In this document: positions 38,988 through 48,641 of the stretch, one piece after another
Layout: every line of letters starts with the position of its first letter
Position numbering within the stretch: position 1 is the first letter of the stretch
Notes under the pieces: model-generated
What the model saw: only the letters and a program-made list of their open reading frames with translations
What the model was told of the DNA's origin: nothing
Databases searched by the model: none
Position numbers and translations under genes: made by a program
Assembly: GCA_024690605.1 (NCBI GenBank)
Contig: JAILOV010000038.1
Location: 52,944-116,943 of the forward strand
Origin: Lachnospiraceae bacterium
GTDB lineage: Bacteria > Bacillota > Clostridia > Lachnospirales > Lachnospiraceae
Direction: 5' to 3'
Length of the DNA: 64,000 nt

Positions 38988-39840
38988 TCGCCTGTTCATC
39001 AACGTCAAACCCGGTAAGACCTTTCTTGACCGGCTGACGGGGAAGACGAAGGTGCGCACCTTCTTTTCCCTGATCTTTCTGCTGATCGCCACCTGGGACA
39101 TCCGCCTCATCGTGCCGCTGTTTGTGCTGTTCATCATTGCCCTGATCTCGATCCGCCCCAACTGGAAAAAGGTGTGGGCGGTACTGGGCTTTATCATCCT
39201 TGTGAACATCTTCAACCTGCTTCTCATGTGGCTGGTGGAGCCGGATTACGGCTTAAATGTCGTGGGCGGTTCCACAGTACTCTGGCGGTTTAACAGTTTC
39301 TACATGATCAGCGCGGAGACGATGTGGTATTTTCTGGTGCGCTTTACCAAGTTCATGGCCACCTTTCTCCTTTCCCTTGTGTTCATCCAGTCCATCACGC
39401 CCTCCGAGATGGCGGCGGGTCTCTATTCCGTGAAGGTGCCGTACAAGGCGTGTACGATCGTGTCCATCGCCTTCCGGTATATCCCGGATATCGCCAGAGA
39501 CTATCAGAACATCCGCATTTCCATGCAGGCGCGCGGGTTGGAGCTGGATCCGCGAAAGGCCTCGCTGATGACAAGACTGAAGCAGAATGTCACGATCCTC
39601 GCACCGCTCATCATCACGAGCTTCGACCGGGTGGGGAATATCGCCAATGCCATGGATCTGCGCGGCTTCGGCAAGAAAAAGATCCGCACCTATTATTCCG
39701 AGCATGAGGACACGAAGGGCGACAGGATCATGCTGCCGGTGTACACGATCTTTTTCCTGCTCTTTGTGGCGGTTGTTGTCTGCAATATCGTGACGCACCC
39801 CGCTTATCAGGTGTGGTGTCCTTGGATCACGCAGCCTTAA
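38977..39840 (+). CDS. ECF transporter transmembrane T component
   Basis: Membrane coupling protein EcfT of 287 residues with about five helices. The conserved coupling-helix motifs are visible: ISMQARGLELDPRKA (the first Ala-Arg-Gly) and NAMDLRGFGKKKIRTYY (second). It links the ATPases to the S component. The ATG lies inside the ATPase gene after AAAGGAGG, and the 3' end overlaps the peptidase gene. Confidence 0.9.
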   Translation: MQDDRLFINVKPGKTFLDRLTGKTKVRTFFSLIFLLIATWDIRLIVPLFVLFIIALISIRPNWKKVWAVLGFIILVNIFNLLLMWLVEPDYGLNVVGGSTVLWRFNSFYMISAETMWYFLVRFTKFMATFLLSLVFIQSITPSEMAAGLYSVKVPYKACTIVSIAFRYIPDIARDYQNIRISMQARGLELDPRKASLMTRLKQNVTILAPLIITSFDRVGNIANAMDLRGFGKKKIRTYYSEHEDTKGDRIMLPVYTIFFLLFVAVVVCNIVTHPAYQVWCPWITQP

Positions 39841-41105
39841 AAAAACTCTGGGAGGAGCGGGAGGACGCGTTTCTTAAGCTCCTGCGGATCCCCTCCTGCT
39901 ATGACGCGGCGACGGTATCGGAGGAAATGCCGTACGGTGCGCCGGTCGCGGAAGCCTTTCGCTACATGAAGGAGATCTGTGCGGAGGCCGGATTTGCGAT
40001 CCGCGAATATGATCATCGCGTTTTTTTCGCTTCTTACGGCACGGGTCCCCGGATCGATATTGCTTCCCATCTGGATGTGGTCGAACCGGGCGGCGGCTGG
40101 ACACACGATCCCTTCGGTGCGGTAAAGGAAAACGGACGCATCTACGGACGCGGCGCGCAGGACATGAAGTCCGGCGCGTGGGCGTCCTTTCTTGCGCTTA
40201 AGGCTTTTATGGACAGCGGGATCACGCCCCGCAGGGAGTTCCGGCTGGTGTACGGCACGGACGAGGAACGGACCATGGAGGATATGCGCTGCTATGTGCG
40301 TCATGCCGGTCTTCCCGTCTTTGCTTTTTCTCCGGACTGTGAGTTTCCGCTCTACCTCGGCGAAAAGGGTGCGATCATGTGGACGCTCTCCGGTAAGTAC
40401 AGCGGTGAGATCAGGTCGCTTGATGCAGGTGTCCAGTGCAATGTGATCTCTCCGTCCGCGAAGGCGGTCCTCAGGGACGGAACGGAGCTTTCCTTCGCGG
40501 GTCGTGCGGCGCACGCTTCGCGGCCGGAGGAGGGGGAGAACGCGACGGTGAAGCTTCTCGCCGCTCTTTGTGACAGGCTCCCGGAAGATGCGCTGATCGC
40601 GCGGCTGTATGCTTTCTTTGCGGATCCGTACGGGGAGCGCGCGGGGATCGCGAACCGGCATCCCGTGATGGGGAAGCTCACCATGAACCTCGGGATCCTC
40701 AAGATCACGGAGGACGGGAGGCTCACGGCGCAGATCGATGTGCGCTATCCGGCGGATGTCCGTTCGGAGGAGATCTTCCGCGTGTTCAAAGAGGCGTTTC
40801 CGGAGCTTTCCCCGGCCATGCCTTATGATGATCCGCCGACCCTTACGGATGCCGAAGATCCGCATATCGGCGCGCTCATGCAGGCCTACCGCGGGGTCAC
40901 GGGAGAGGCGTGCGACCTGCGCGTCAGCGGAGGCGTTTCCTATGCCAAGGTGCTCGGCAACTGTGTGACCTTCGGCCCGGTGCCGGACAACGCCGCAAAG
41001 CTCGCGCATCAGCGTGATGAGTCCATTGCGGTCGAGGACTGCATCCGGGCACTGGAGATCTATTACGAAAGCATTGTGCGGATGAATGCACTGGAGGGTG
41101 AATGA
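39813..41105 (+). CDS. M20 family dipeptidase (PepV-like)
   Basis: Zinc peptidase of about 430 residues. Metal ligands and catalytic residues follow the M20 pattern: ASHLDVVEPG, YGRGAQDMKSG, YGTDEERTMEDM, FSPDCEFPL and LAHQRDESI, with the dimerisation-domain His in FAGRAAHASRPEEGENA. PepV-like enzymes cleave dipeptides with broad specificity in the cytoplasm. The start is uncertain: GTG codons at 39813 and 39816 and a TTG at 39822 all lie within the end of ecfT and none has a clear ribosome site, so translation is probably coupled. Its place in an ECF operon suggests that it acts on the imported compound. Confidence 0.88.
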   Translation: MVSLDHAALKKLWEEREDAFLKLLRIPSCYDAATVSEEMPYGAPVAEAFRYMKEICAEAGFAIREYDHRVFFASYGTGPRIDIASHLDVVEPGGGWTHDPFGAVKENGRIYGRGAQDMKSGAWASFLALKAFMDSGITPRREFRLVYGTDEERTMEDMRCYVRHAGLPVFAFSPDCEFPLYLGEKGAIMWTLSGKYSGEIRSLDAGVQCNVISPSAKAVLRDGTELSFAGRAAHASRPEEGENATVKLLAALCDRLPEDALIARLYAFFADPYGERAGIANRHPVMGKLTMNLGILKITEDGRLTAQIDVRYPADVRSEEIFRVFKEAFPELSPAMPYDDPPTLTDAEDPHIGALMQAYRGVTGEACDLRVSGGVSYAKVLGNCVTFGPVPDNAAKLAHQRDESIAVEDCIRALEIYYESIVRMNALEGE

Positions 41106-41947
41106 TGAAACCGACCATTCTTTTGCAGACTGATTTTTCCCTGGAGTGGGGCGCCGTCGCCTCGGTCAAGGGCGTGATCAAACGGGTGGATCCGACACTG
41201 GAGGTGCAGGACCTGTGTCATTACATCAGGCAGTTCGATCCCTGGGAGGCCTCCCTGTCGCTTGCTGCCGTGGAGCCCTTTTGGCCGGCGGGGACCGTCA
41301 TCGTCTCCGTGGTGGATCCGGGCGTGGGAACGGCCAGACGCTCCTGCGCGGCGCTTCTGAACGACGGGACCTATGTCATCACACCGGACAACGGCACGCT
41401 CACGCATCTGAAGCATGCGGTCGGCATCCGCTCGATCCGCGAGCTGGATCCGAAGCTTCGCTACGATGCCGGCGAGGAGGTCAGTGTCTTTCACGGCAGG
41501 GATATCTATGGCTACGCGGCGGCGCTCCTTGCCTCCGGGCAGATGCCGTTCGAGGAGATCGGAATGGAATATCCCGCGGAAGAGGTGGTCGAATGCGAGG
41601 AGTATCACATCCGCCCCGTGCTGGAACATCTGCGCGCGGAGGGTTTCATCATGACTGGACTGAAGCATTTCGGCGGCGTGCAGTTCAACATCACGAACGA
41701 GGAGTGGAAGAACTGCGGCTTTACCGAAGGGATGACCGTGCAGGTGACGATCACCCATGCCGGCGGGACTGTCTTTGACCGCCCGGTCCTCTATGAGCGC
41801 TCCTTCGGCTTTGTCCCCGAGGGTGAGCCCATCCTCTACTGCGGCTCCTCCCGCCACCTGTCCCTTGACCTGAACTGCGCGAACCTGATGGAGCGCTGCG
41901 GCATCGGAACGGGAAAGGGATGGCAGGTGAATCTGTCGGCGGGGTAA
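41105..41947 (+). CDS. S-adenosylmethionine hydroxide adenosyltransferase family protein
   Basis: Protein of 280 residues of the SAM_adeno_trans (DUF62) family. Known members hydrolyse SAM to adenosine and methionine using hydroxide. The N-terminal ILLQTDFS, the central VDPGVGTARR and ITPDNGTLTHL, and FHGRDIYGYAAA are the family motifs that bind SAM. Two ATG codons stand in tandem at 41102 and 41105; GGAGGG at 41093-41098 is better placed for the second. It overlaps or abuts the peptidase gene and ends the ECF operon. Confidence 0.88.
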   Translation: MKPTILLQTDFSLEWGAVASVKGVIKRVDPTLEVQDLCHYIRQFDPWEASLSLAAVEPFWPAGTVIVSVVDPGVGTARRSCAALLNDGTYVITPDNGTLTHLKHAVGIRSIRELDPKLRYDAGEEVSVFHGRDIYGYAAALLASGQMPFEEIGMEYPAEEVVECEEYHIRPVLEHLRAEGFIMTGLKHFGGVQFNITNEEWKNCGFTEGMTVQVTITHAGGTVFDRPVLYERSFGFVPEGEPILYCGSSRHLSLDLNCANLMERCGIGTGKGWQVNLSAG

Positions 41948-41976
41948 AAAACGGTAAAAATATTAAATAACCCTTG

Positions 41977-42001
41977 ATATTGTGGCATTTGGCCACAATA
42001 T
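41977..42001. repeat. Perfect 10-bp palindrome upstream of the toxin-antitoxin genes
   Basis: ATATTGTGGC (41977-41986), 5-nt loop, GCCACAATAT (41992-42001). A TTGATA at 41974 and TATGAT at 41999 flank it as a poorly spaced promoter. It could be an operator for autoregulation of the pair downstream. Confidence 0.45.
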
Positions 42002-42042
42002 GATGTAAACTATGAAACAGAAATGACGATATATAGATTGGT

Positions 42043-42074
42043 GAAAAGGGTGAAGACTGCCCTTTTCGGTTTTT
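42043..42074 (+). terminator. Terminator between the ECF operon and the toxin-antitoxin genes
   Basis: 8-bp stem GAAAAGGG/CCCTTTTC (42043-42050 with 42060-42067), then GGTTTTT. It ends only a few bases before the first possible antitoxin start. Confidence 0.7.
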
Positions 42075-42080
42075 GACGTT

Positions 42081-42368
42081 ATGCGGGTAACTGCAATGAT
42101 CGATCATCATGACCTGAACAATCGGATATTTGCTTTGTCTGTTGAGGATCAGAATAAGGTCGTTGATTTTGTTGCCGCACTTGAGGCTAAGGGCAAAGCG
42201 GAACGGATGAGAAAGAAGGAAGAAGCCTTTATTCGATTTGAAGCTGATTGCAGCAGGATTCAGGCAGAACTGAAAGGAAAGTATCCTGAGGGATTGCCGG
42301 ATCAACTGTTTGATTACAAAACGATTGTTGCAGAGGAAGCAGAGAAGAAATATGGTCGTCCTGATTGA
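42081..42368 (+). CDS. Putative antitoxin of a PIN-domain pair
   Basis: Small, highly charged protein of 95 residues (90 if the ATG at 42096 is used; neither start has a strong ribosome site). The middle is a long Lys/Glu-rich helix and the C-terminus (LPDQLFDYKTIVAEEAEKKYG) is the sort of extended tail that wraps a PIN toxin. No named antitoxin family is recognised; the call rests on its size and its 17-nt overlap with the PIN gene. Base composition is much lower in GC than the surroundings, which suggests acquisition by transfer. Confidence 0.55.
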   Translation: MRVTAMIDHHDLNNRIFALSVEDQNKVVDFVAALEAKGKAERMRKKEEAFIRFEADCSRIQAELKGKYPEGLPDQLFDYKTIVAEEAEKKYGRPD

Positions 42369-42759
42369 TGCAAATGTGGTGCTTGACAGAATACTTGGAC
42401 GGAATGAGTTGTCTGAACGGGCGATGGAAGCCTGCAAGAGAGAAGATGTGGATGGATACATCGCATTTCATTCAGTTTCGATCATATGGTATGTGTTAAG
42501 AGATTTGCCGCCAGCAGAAAGAAGACGGATTCTGCGGGATTTGTGTGAACTGCTAACAGTTACAGCAGCACCGCATGAAATGGTCACTCAGGCAATAGAC
42601 AACGATAATTTCCTCGATTTTGAGGATTGTCTGCAGGATGTATGTGCTAAGGCCGTTCATGCGGATTATATCATTACAGGAAATATAAAGGATTATGTAA
42701 GTTCGGGAGTTCCGGCATTGACGCCAGAAAGATGGCTGGAACTGCTGGTACAGGAGTAG
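42352..42759 (+). CDS. PIN-domain toxin-like ribonuclease (VapC type)
   Basis: Protein of 135 residues with the PIN fold: N-terminal strand and first acidic residue in VVLIDANVVLDRIL, and the later FEDCLQDVCAKAVHADYIITGN with the second acidic cluster and the conserved Thr-Gly-Asn. Such toxins cleave tRNA or rRNA when free of antitoxin. The ATG at 42352 lies within the antitoxin gene; upstream in-frame codons have no ribosome site. GC content is low like its partner, and the pair begins an AT-rich islet. Confidence 0.8.
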   Translation: MVVLIDANVVLDRILGRNELSERAMEACKREDVDGYIAFHSVSIIWYVLRDLPPAERRRILRDLCELLTVTAAPHEMVTQAIDNDNFLDFEDCLQDVCAKAVHADYIITGNIKDYVSSGVPALTPERWLELLVQE

Positions 42760-42799
42760 TTGTATCAGAACACAGGATCTGCGCGAAAGGATTTGACCG

Positions 42800-45700
42800 A
42801 TGAGCAAGCCGAAGAGAAGAACCATGCGGAGACTGAAGAGGACGCTGGGCGTAACAGCGATCATCCTCGCCATGCTTATTGCCATGATTCCGGATATTGG
42901 TCATGCGGAACCCTCTGTCACAGCGTCGATGGAAATTGTTTGGGGATCAGGTGTATCTAAACAAACAAATACTGCGGTAACGGATTTGGCCATCGCGGTT
43001 GCCAACAGTGTAGTCGTAAATGCAAGCGGTCAGGGAAGAGCGAATGATCATTATCGACTTATTGTTTATAATTCTGCGGATAAGACTTCAACGACAGGTT
43101 ACCAGAGTGGATATGAAACGGAGATCTTTGAGTACTCCTACAAAATTGAACGTGTAACACATGACGCGTATACGGCTGCAGAAACCGTGTATAATGAAGG
43201 CGTTTCGGGTGGGACAATTATAGAATCGCCTGGCGACTATGACATATTTGCACATGCGACAAAGGATCCGATTCAAAGTGCAGAATTGTTTTCTTTTGGA
43301 TTGAATTATACCTATTCTCTGGACACGTATTATGACTACTATTCGTCTGTGTATTTCAATAATTCCCTAATTTCTTCTGTTCAGACTAGTAGTTATCGAT
43401 CCAATAATGTTTATATGACAACCGGAATGTCAAATATTACGGGCGCGCAGGCTAATGAGGGATTCTCAGTCCTAGTTTATCTTAACAGAAATCCGGTTAA
43501 TAAGATCTCTGCAGTTAATGATATGAGAGGGTATAAGACGGCCACCACGTATCAGGTTAGCGACCCAGTGGCTGGTTCCGCTGCGCCAACTGCAGCAACG
43601 GAATTAACGTTTGACAATGTGGATTATGACAATGGAATTAAGAGTATGAGTATACCTTCGCAAAACTATACATTGCGAGTTTCCGCCAATTCTCTTTCGA
43701 AGTCGGATTTTGTGGGTTATGCTTCCGCTGCAACGCAGGCGTCGACATCGATTTCAAAGCTGGATAATTATTCAGAGGATCGAATTGATGTGATAGATGC
43801 GATTAGTCTCAGAGTCGTGTTTCCTGATGGAAGTGATGTCGGTTATACGGATTTTTACAGTAACTTCAATGATTTTGCTGTGTCATTTTCATTTCCTACC
43901 ACGAATACGGGCTCTCCGTATTCTTATCGCGCAGCCAGCACGGATAATGGTGATTCCTATCGGGTTGCGTATTGTTTAAATGGTACGTGGTATGATGGGG
44001 TTCCTTTTTCCGGAACGAGAGGGAGTTATGATAATCGGCAGCAGACCATAACGATGACATTGAACGGACTGGTGTCTGATGTGGTTATTTATATTGCGCG
44101 AGGAGATGCCAATCTTTATCCGGTTGATCGGAGAAGCGATATTGCCGGTGCGGATTCAGTCCTTTATGCAGAATTGAACGGAACAACAACGGGCGGAGTC
44201 GCCGTTACAGAAGATGATCTGCTGAGTGATGTATACCTGATCGTCGATAATGCAACCCCAAGCGCAGGTATTCAGTCGGTTATCGATGGTTATTATGCAA
44301 GTGAACCGTTACGCTCTCATCCGACATATAATAAAGATGACAAGCTGATTACTGTGAATTATAAGAGTAATTCCGCCGGTACTGTCAGTGCAGCTAACAT
44401 TTTTGAAGATGGTGACAGTTGGTCGAGTACACGCGATTATGAGGCGACGATTTGTGCAGCGCTTCCGGCAGAGTGGAATCCGGTTGATACTAATTACGCG
44501 GCGGTTTATGTATATGGGTATAATACAACAACTGATTCCTGGGAGGCGCTGTGGGATACAGCCACACGTACAAGTGCATATTGCTATACGGAAACGGTAA
44601 CAGGCTTGCAGATGGTGCAGTTTACTCATACATCAAAACATAGTGAGAATGTGATATTGATCTATGAGGCTCCGCCGGAAGCCGGGAGCGGATCATTTAC
44701 GGGATATGATGCGCGGGTTGATCGAGGAACGTGGGTGGATGGAAGTACATCTAATTCTGTGGTGCCGACCGCGAGCACAATTCCGACAGGTACTTATTAC
44801 CTGGTTCTTTCTGATGAGGGGACACCAGGGAATACAACCATCTACCGGTCTTTGGACAGTTATCCGGATATCACGGATAATTATAAGAGAAACAGCAAGT
44901 ATTATCGGATGAAGATTACTCGAAATAATTATACGACACAGATTTCTTCTTCAACATATTCTGATTTCGGAACTGTCAATGTTCAGTTTGCATTACCGAC
45001 AGCTTTAGTTGGGGGCAATGCAAATTCGATAAAGCTATTGACTTATAATCCGCTTCGAGGAGATGCCCTGTTAGATGAGTATGGCTCCAGCGAATATACG
45101 GTGCAGAACGGATATATTCAATTCAGACCCAAGCATTTTACTGGCGAACTTGAGTGTGCACTTTTTTATAACTCAAATTCCGGATCCGGTAGCAGCTCAA
45201 CGGCATCGACTGCGAGTTCTGGTTCAACGAGCAGGAACTTACTCGGTTTGGATGATAGGGACTGTGCACTTATTACAGCGGTGGGTGCAGCTAGTACGCC
45301 GACGGAACTGGAAGGTCAGCAGTGGGATCTGGTCATCAGAGATTCCGACAGATCGGGGGCTCTTCGTACATATTTAAGCAGCAAAGGGGGGGTCTACGCG
45401 GATCCGACTATGGAAATCTACCCCTACGATATGAAGTTGTATTACAAAGGTCAACGCATAAACGAAGTCAGCGAAGATGATTATGCGAATACAGAGATAA
45501 CAGTAGTAATACCATTTCCGGAAGATATGCAGAGCAGGTACCAAAATGGTGATTCTGTAGAGTTTTACGAAATGATTAGATCAAATAATAATTGGAGACT
45601 GGTTTCTACCGGTTCCTCTTCGGCGGTCAACAAACCGGTGTACAGTATAGATGCTTCTGCAAAGACAATTACGCTTAAGACGAGAGATTTGATCTACAAT

Positions 45701-46711
45701 ACGCCGTATGCGATTGTGCATTTTCCGAAGGAAGAACCATATGAAAATGAATTCGAGGCAATTGCTTGGCCTACAGCTGTTGAAATGCCGGATTCAAATC
45801 TGACAAGCAGTGTGGACTTCATGCAATTAGAGGTTGGTTTACCCGATGCATATACTAATATTCCCGGATATGATGATTGGAAGTTGATGATCAGTCAGTA
45901 TGCGCCGGACAGTGTGGCAGAAACCACGCTGATAGCTAGCAAACTAAAGGATCCACAGGCCGAATCGACCACGGGATACAGACCGACGAGCACTTCCACA
46001 ACGGCGGTGTCTTCTACGGCAACATCGACGACCACAACGACGACCACAACGACAACCTCGCAGGGAAAATCAATAATAAAGGTTTATAATCTTCAGGTAT
46101 GGGAATATGACAGTACACAAAGGCAGTATGTTCAACAGGTGAGCAATGATGTTTTTGACAAGAGTAACGGTAAGGGAATTGAGATTACACTCCCGTTGAA
46201 TGGAGCTTTAATCGGTAATAAGGGCACGGCACAGATATGGACCATTAATTCTGAGTTGAATGATGCGCTGGAGCCGTTGACCGGCAAGATCCCGATCTCA
46301 TCTGCCATACAGGAAACTACCTTCAGAACATATCACTTTTCGCAGTATGCTATTCTTTATACACCTGCGGAGGTGGTTACAACAACTACCGAATCAAGCA
46401 ATAATAATAACAGTAGTAAATCGGGGACGAGCGGATCAACGGCAAATGCATCGAACACAAGTACAAACAATAATACCGGTTCCGCAAATTCTGCAACAAG
46501 TGGTTCCACAAATAATTCGGGAACTGGAAGCAATTCAACCGGCGGCGGCGGAAACCGCGCAGGCGGGGACAACTCGGTGGATATGCCCCGGACGGCGGAT
46601 GCGACGACCTATAAGGCGATCTTCATCCTGATCCTGCTTGCCTTCGGCGCTTTCGAGCTGATCAGTTCGATGCCGGCAAAGAAGAAGGCGACCGTGCGGG
46701 CGGAGAAGTGA
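42800..46711 (+). CDS. Large secreted wall-anchored surface protein
   Basis: Protein of 1303 residues. A basic signal peptide ([21 protein letters not shown]) leads a long extracellular part rich in Ser, Thr, Tyr and Asn, predicted beta. A Thr-rich linker (around 46010-46060) and a Ser/Asn/Gly-rich wall-spanning stretch (46390-46560) precede a variant sorting signal: MPRTAD near residue 1262, a hydrophobic segment and PAKKK. The start at 42800 follows GAAAGGA. Base composition is striking: the first about 130 bp and the last about 150 bp are GC-rich like the host, while the rest is AT-rich. No known adhesin domain is recognised. Likely an adhesin or structural surface protein. Confidence 0.75.
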   Translation: MSKPKRRTMRRLKRTLGVTAIILAMLIAMIPDIGHAEPSVTASMEIVWGSGVSKQTNTAVTDLAIAVANSVVVNASGQGRANDHYRLIVYNSADKTSTTGYQSGYETEIFEYSYKIERVTHDAYTAAETVYNEGVSGGTIIESPGDYDIFAHATKDPIQSAELFSFGLNYTYSLDTYYDYYSSVYFNNSLISSVQTSSYRSNNVYMTTGMSNITGAQANEGFSVLVYLNRNPVNKISAVNDMRGYKTATTYQVSDPVAGSAAPTAATELTFDNVDYDNGIKSMSIPSQNYTLRVSANSLSKSDFVGYASAATQASTSISKLDNYSEDRIDVIDAISLRVVFPDGSDVGYTDFYSNFNDFAVSFSFPTTNTGSPYSYRAASTDNGDSYRVAYCLNGTWYDGVPFSGTRGSYDNRQQTITMTLNGLVSDVVIYIARGDANLYPVDRRSDIAGADSVLYAELNGTTTGGVAVTEDDLLSDVYLIVDNATPSAGIQSVIDGYYASEPLRSHPTYNKDDKLITVNYKSNSAGTVSAANIFEDGDSWSSTRDYEATICAALPAEWNPVDTNYAAVYVYGYNTTTDSWEALWDTATRTSAYCYTETVTGLQMVQFTHTSKHSENVILIYEAPPEAGSGSFTGYDARVDRGTWVDGSTSNSVVPTASTIPTGTYYLVLSDEGTPGNTTIYRSLDSYPDITDNYKRNSKYYRMKITRNNYTTQISSSTYSDFGTVNVQFALPTALVGGNANSIKLLTYNPLRGDALLDEYGSSEYTVQNGYIQFRPKHFTGELECALFYNSNSGSGSSSTASTASSGSTSRNLLGLDDRDCALITAVGAASTPTELEGQQWDLVIRDSDRSGALRTYLSSKGGVYADPTMEIYPYDMKLYYKGQRINEVSEDDYANTEITVVIPFPEDMQSRYQNGDSVEFYEMIRSNNNWRLVSTGSSSAVNKPVYSIDASAKTITLKTRDLIYNTPYAIVHFPKEEPYENEFEAIAWPTAVEMPDSNLTSSVDFMQLEVGLPDAYTNIPGYDDWKLMISQYAPDSVAETTLIASKLKDPQAESTTGYRPTSTSTTAVSSTATSTTTTTTTTTTSQGKSIIKVYNLQVWEYDSTQRQYVQQVSNDVFDKSNGKGIEITLPLNGALIGNKGTAQIWTINSELNDALEPLTGKIPISSAIQETTFRTYHFSQYAILYTPAEVVTTTTESSNNNNSSKSGTSGSTANASNTSTNNNTGSANSATSGSTNNSGTGSNSTGGGGNRAGGDNSVDMPRTADATTYKAIFILILLAFGAFELISSMPAKKKATVRAEK

Positions 46712-46719
46712 GGTTCGCA

Positions 46720-46794
46720 ATGACGATGATAACGGAAAGGATCCGGAGTGTTCTGCAGATGGTATTGAGAATGGAGAAAGGAGAAAGATCATGA
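46720..46794 (+). CDS. Possible 24-residue leader peptide before rubredoxin
   Basis: ATG at 46720 preceded by GTGAGG, 24 codons, stop TGA overlapping the rubredoxin ATG (ATGA). It could couple translation of rubredoxin to the upstream gene. The composition is not distinctive, so this may be chance. Confidence 0.2.
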   Translation: MTMITERIRSVLQMVLRMEKGERS

Positions 46795-46949
46795 AGTATG
46801 TATGTAATGTGTGCGGCTATGTTTATGACGAAGAAGCGGGTGATCCGGACAACGGGATCGCGCCGGGCACGAAGTGGGACGATCTGCCCGCGGATTTCAC
46901 CTGCCCGCTCTGCAGCGTGGGAAAGGATGACTTCTCCGTACAGGAATAA
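46791..46949 (+). CDS. Rubredoxin
   Basis: Complete 52-residue rubredoxin. The two iron-binding CxxC motifs are [16 protein letters not shown] and [13 protein letters not shown]; the second has Ser in place of the common Gly. It is a one-electron carrier used by anaerobes mostly in oxygen and peroxide reduction. GAGAAAGGAG lies just ahead of the ATG. It stands alone between the surface protein and a membrane protein gene; neither a reductase nor rubrerythrin is next to it. Confidence 0.95.
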   Translation: MKYVCNVCGYVYDEEAGDPDNGIAPGTKWDDLPADFTCPLCSVGKDDFSVQE

Positions 46950-46967
46950 AACGGAGAATGGAGCAGG

Positions 46968-48641
46968 GTGACGACAAACACCGACAGAAGATTGAATCAA
47001 AAGAGACAGGCACGGGAAATCCTTTTCTCGTGCCTGTGTTCCTTTGTGATCCTTTTATTCTGCACGCGCTCATCGCCGCTCTATCCCTTTAACAACTGGG
47101 ACGATGTGAACAGCTATTTTTCCATGGGCAAGGGCATGATGAACGGCATGGTGCCCTACCGGGATCTGTTCGATCAGAAGGGGATCCTGCTCTATTTTCT
47201 CTATGGTCTCTGCTATCTGGTTTCCCACACGTCTTTCATCGGCGCTTTTGTGCTGGAGATCGCGGCGGCAGCCCTGCATCTGTGGGCGGTCCTGAAGATC
47301 TCCCTGCTGCTGGCCGGGAGAGCACAAAAGGCCGGCAGGACCGCCGATCACGATGTGCCGGGAGACAGCGGCCGCATGATCTGTTACTTCCTTCTCCCGC
47401 TTTACGGCGCCTGTGTGTACAGCACGCGCTGCATGTGGTACGGCGGGAGCGCCGAGGAGCTGATGCTGCCGCTCTTTGCCTGGGGCCTGTGGCTGTTGTT
47501 CCGGGTGCTGGATCCCGGTGAGGCAGAGATCGGTCGCTGCATTTTTATCGCCGGTCTTCTGGCGGGCTGTGTGCTGCACATCAAATTCAATTCCCTGGGC
47601 TTTTTCTTCGGCTGGATGGCCGCGGTCTTTTTCTGCCGGCTGCGCAGGGACGGGATCCTGAAAAGCCTGCTGCATTGTCTGATCTTTCTGGGCGGTATGG
47701 GCGCGGCGACCCTTCCGTGGCTTCTGTATTTCCTGTTCCATCACGCGGTCCGCGACTGGTTCCGCGTGACGATCTGGCTGAATCTCTTCGTGTACAGCGA
47801 GAAACTGCCGCTCGCAGAGCGCATCTATACGGTCGCCAAAACGCTCTATACGCATTTCCTGGACAATCCTGCGGCCTTTGTGCCGGCGGCACTCGGGTTG
47901 CTGTGGTTTCTTCTCTCGCGGCGCATGCGCGCATCGGAAAAGATCGCGGTGGTCTCTACCGGCGCCTTCCTCACCCTGGGGATCTTTATCGGGGGCGTGT
48001 CGCTCCCCTATTATCCGCTGCCGCTGACGGTCTATGCGCTGTTTGCGATCCCGGCCGCGGCCGGTGTGACAGACGTGCTGACAGGACTTCCGGGCGTGTT
48101 ATCGGGAAATCCCGGCGTGTTAAGGAGGAAAGAGACGGAAGGATCAGCATGCAATGCACCCGATAAAGAGGATGTGGCAGTTCGATCAGGCAGGGAGAGA
48201 GTAATCCGCTGTTTGCCTGCCGCAGTTGTGATCATTTTGCTCAGTGCCGCGGCGATCGCCCGTTTTTCCATGAACATGTCCTATCTGGGAACAGCCGAAG
48301 CGGATGTGTGGCAGTTCCGCTTTCGCGATGACATCGAGGCGAGCGGGATTGAGGACCCGACGCTCTTAAACATGAACTGCTTTGATGCGGGGCTCTACTG
48401 TCTGGCGGATATCGTGCCGTCCTGCTATTTCTTCCAGACCCAGACGATCCATCTGGACGACGTATATCTGAGCCAGCGGGAGAATCTGCGCCGCGGCGAC
48501 ACGGATTTTGTTCTCGCCCGCGAGTGGTACCCCAACGGGATCGACGAGCACTATGTCGAGATCGACAGCGCCACCGCGGATTATTTTGGGGAGGAGGAGC
48601 ACTTTTATCTTTTTATGCGGAAGGATCCTGCCGGGCAATGA
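46968..48641 (+). CDS. GT-C-like polytopic membrane protein
   Basis: Membrane protein of 557 residues with about ten to twelve helices, GTG start after GGAGCAGG. The first loop, NNWDDVNSYFSMGKGMMNG followed by VPYRDLFDQKG, is the pattern of GT-C glycosyltransferases such as the GT39/ArnT group, where an acidic residue in this loop is catalytic and the donor is a lipid-linked sugar. A basic, probably cytoplasmic insertion lies near residue 380-410. It likely glycosylates a wall polymer or protein, but this is inference. Its last 29 bp overlap tail-to-tail with the gene on the other strand. Confidence 0.7.
   Translation: MTTNTDRRLNQKRQAREILFSCLCSFVILLFCTRSSPLYPFNNWDDVNSYFSMGKGMMNGMVPYRDLFDQKGILLYFLYGLCYLVSHTSFIGAFVLEIAAAALHLWAVLKISLLLAGRAQKAGRTADHDVPGDSGRMICYFLLPLYGACVYSTRCMWYGGSAEELMLPLFAWGLWLLFRVLDPGEAEIGRCIFIAGLLAGCVLHIKFNSLGFFFGWMAAVFFCRLRRDGILKSLLHCLIFLGGMGAATLPWLLYFLFHHAVRDWFRVTIWLNLFVYSEKLPLAERIYTVAKTLYTHFLDNPAAFVPAALGLLWFLLSRRMRASEKIAVVSTGAFLTLGIFIGGVSLPYYPLPLTVYALFAIPAAAGVTDVLTGLPGVLSGNPGVLRRKETEGSACNAPDKEDVAVRSGRERVIRCLPAAVVIILLSAAAIARFSMNMSYLGTAEADVWQFRFRDDIEASGIEDPTLLNMNCFDAGLYCLADIVPSCYFFQTQTIHLDDVYLSQRENLRRGDTDFVLAREWYPNGIDEHYVEIDSATADYFGEEEHFYLFMRKDPAGQ

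Noticed and set aside
46010..46060. Repeated ACN triplets resembling a short repeat array
   Set aside because: They encode a poly-Thr linker in frame; no spacers, so not a CRISPR array.
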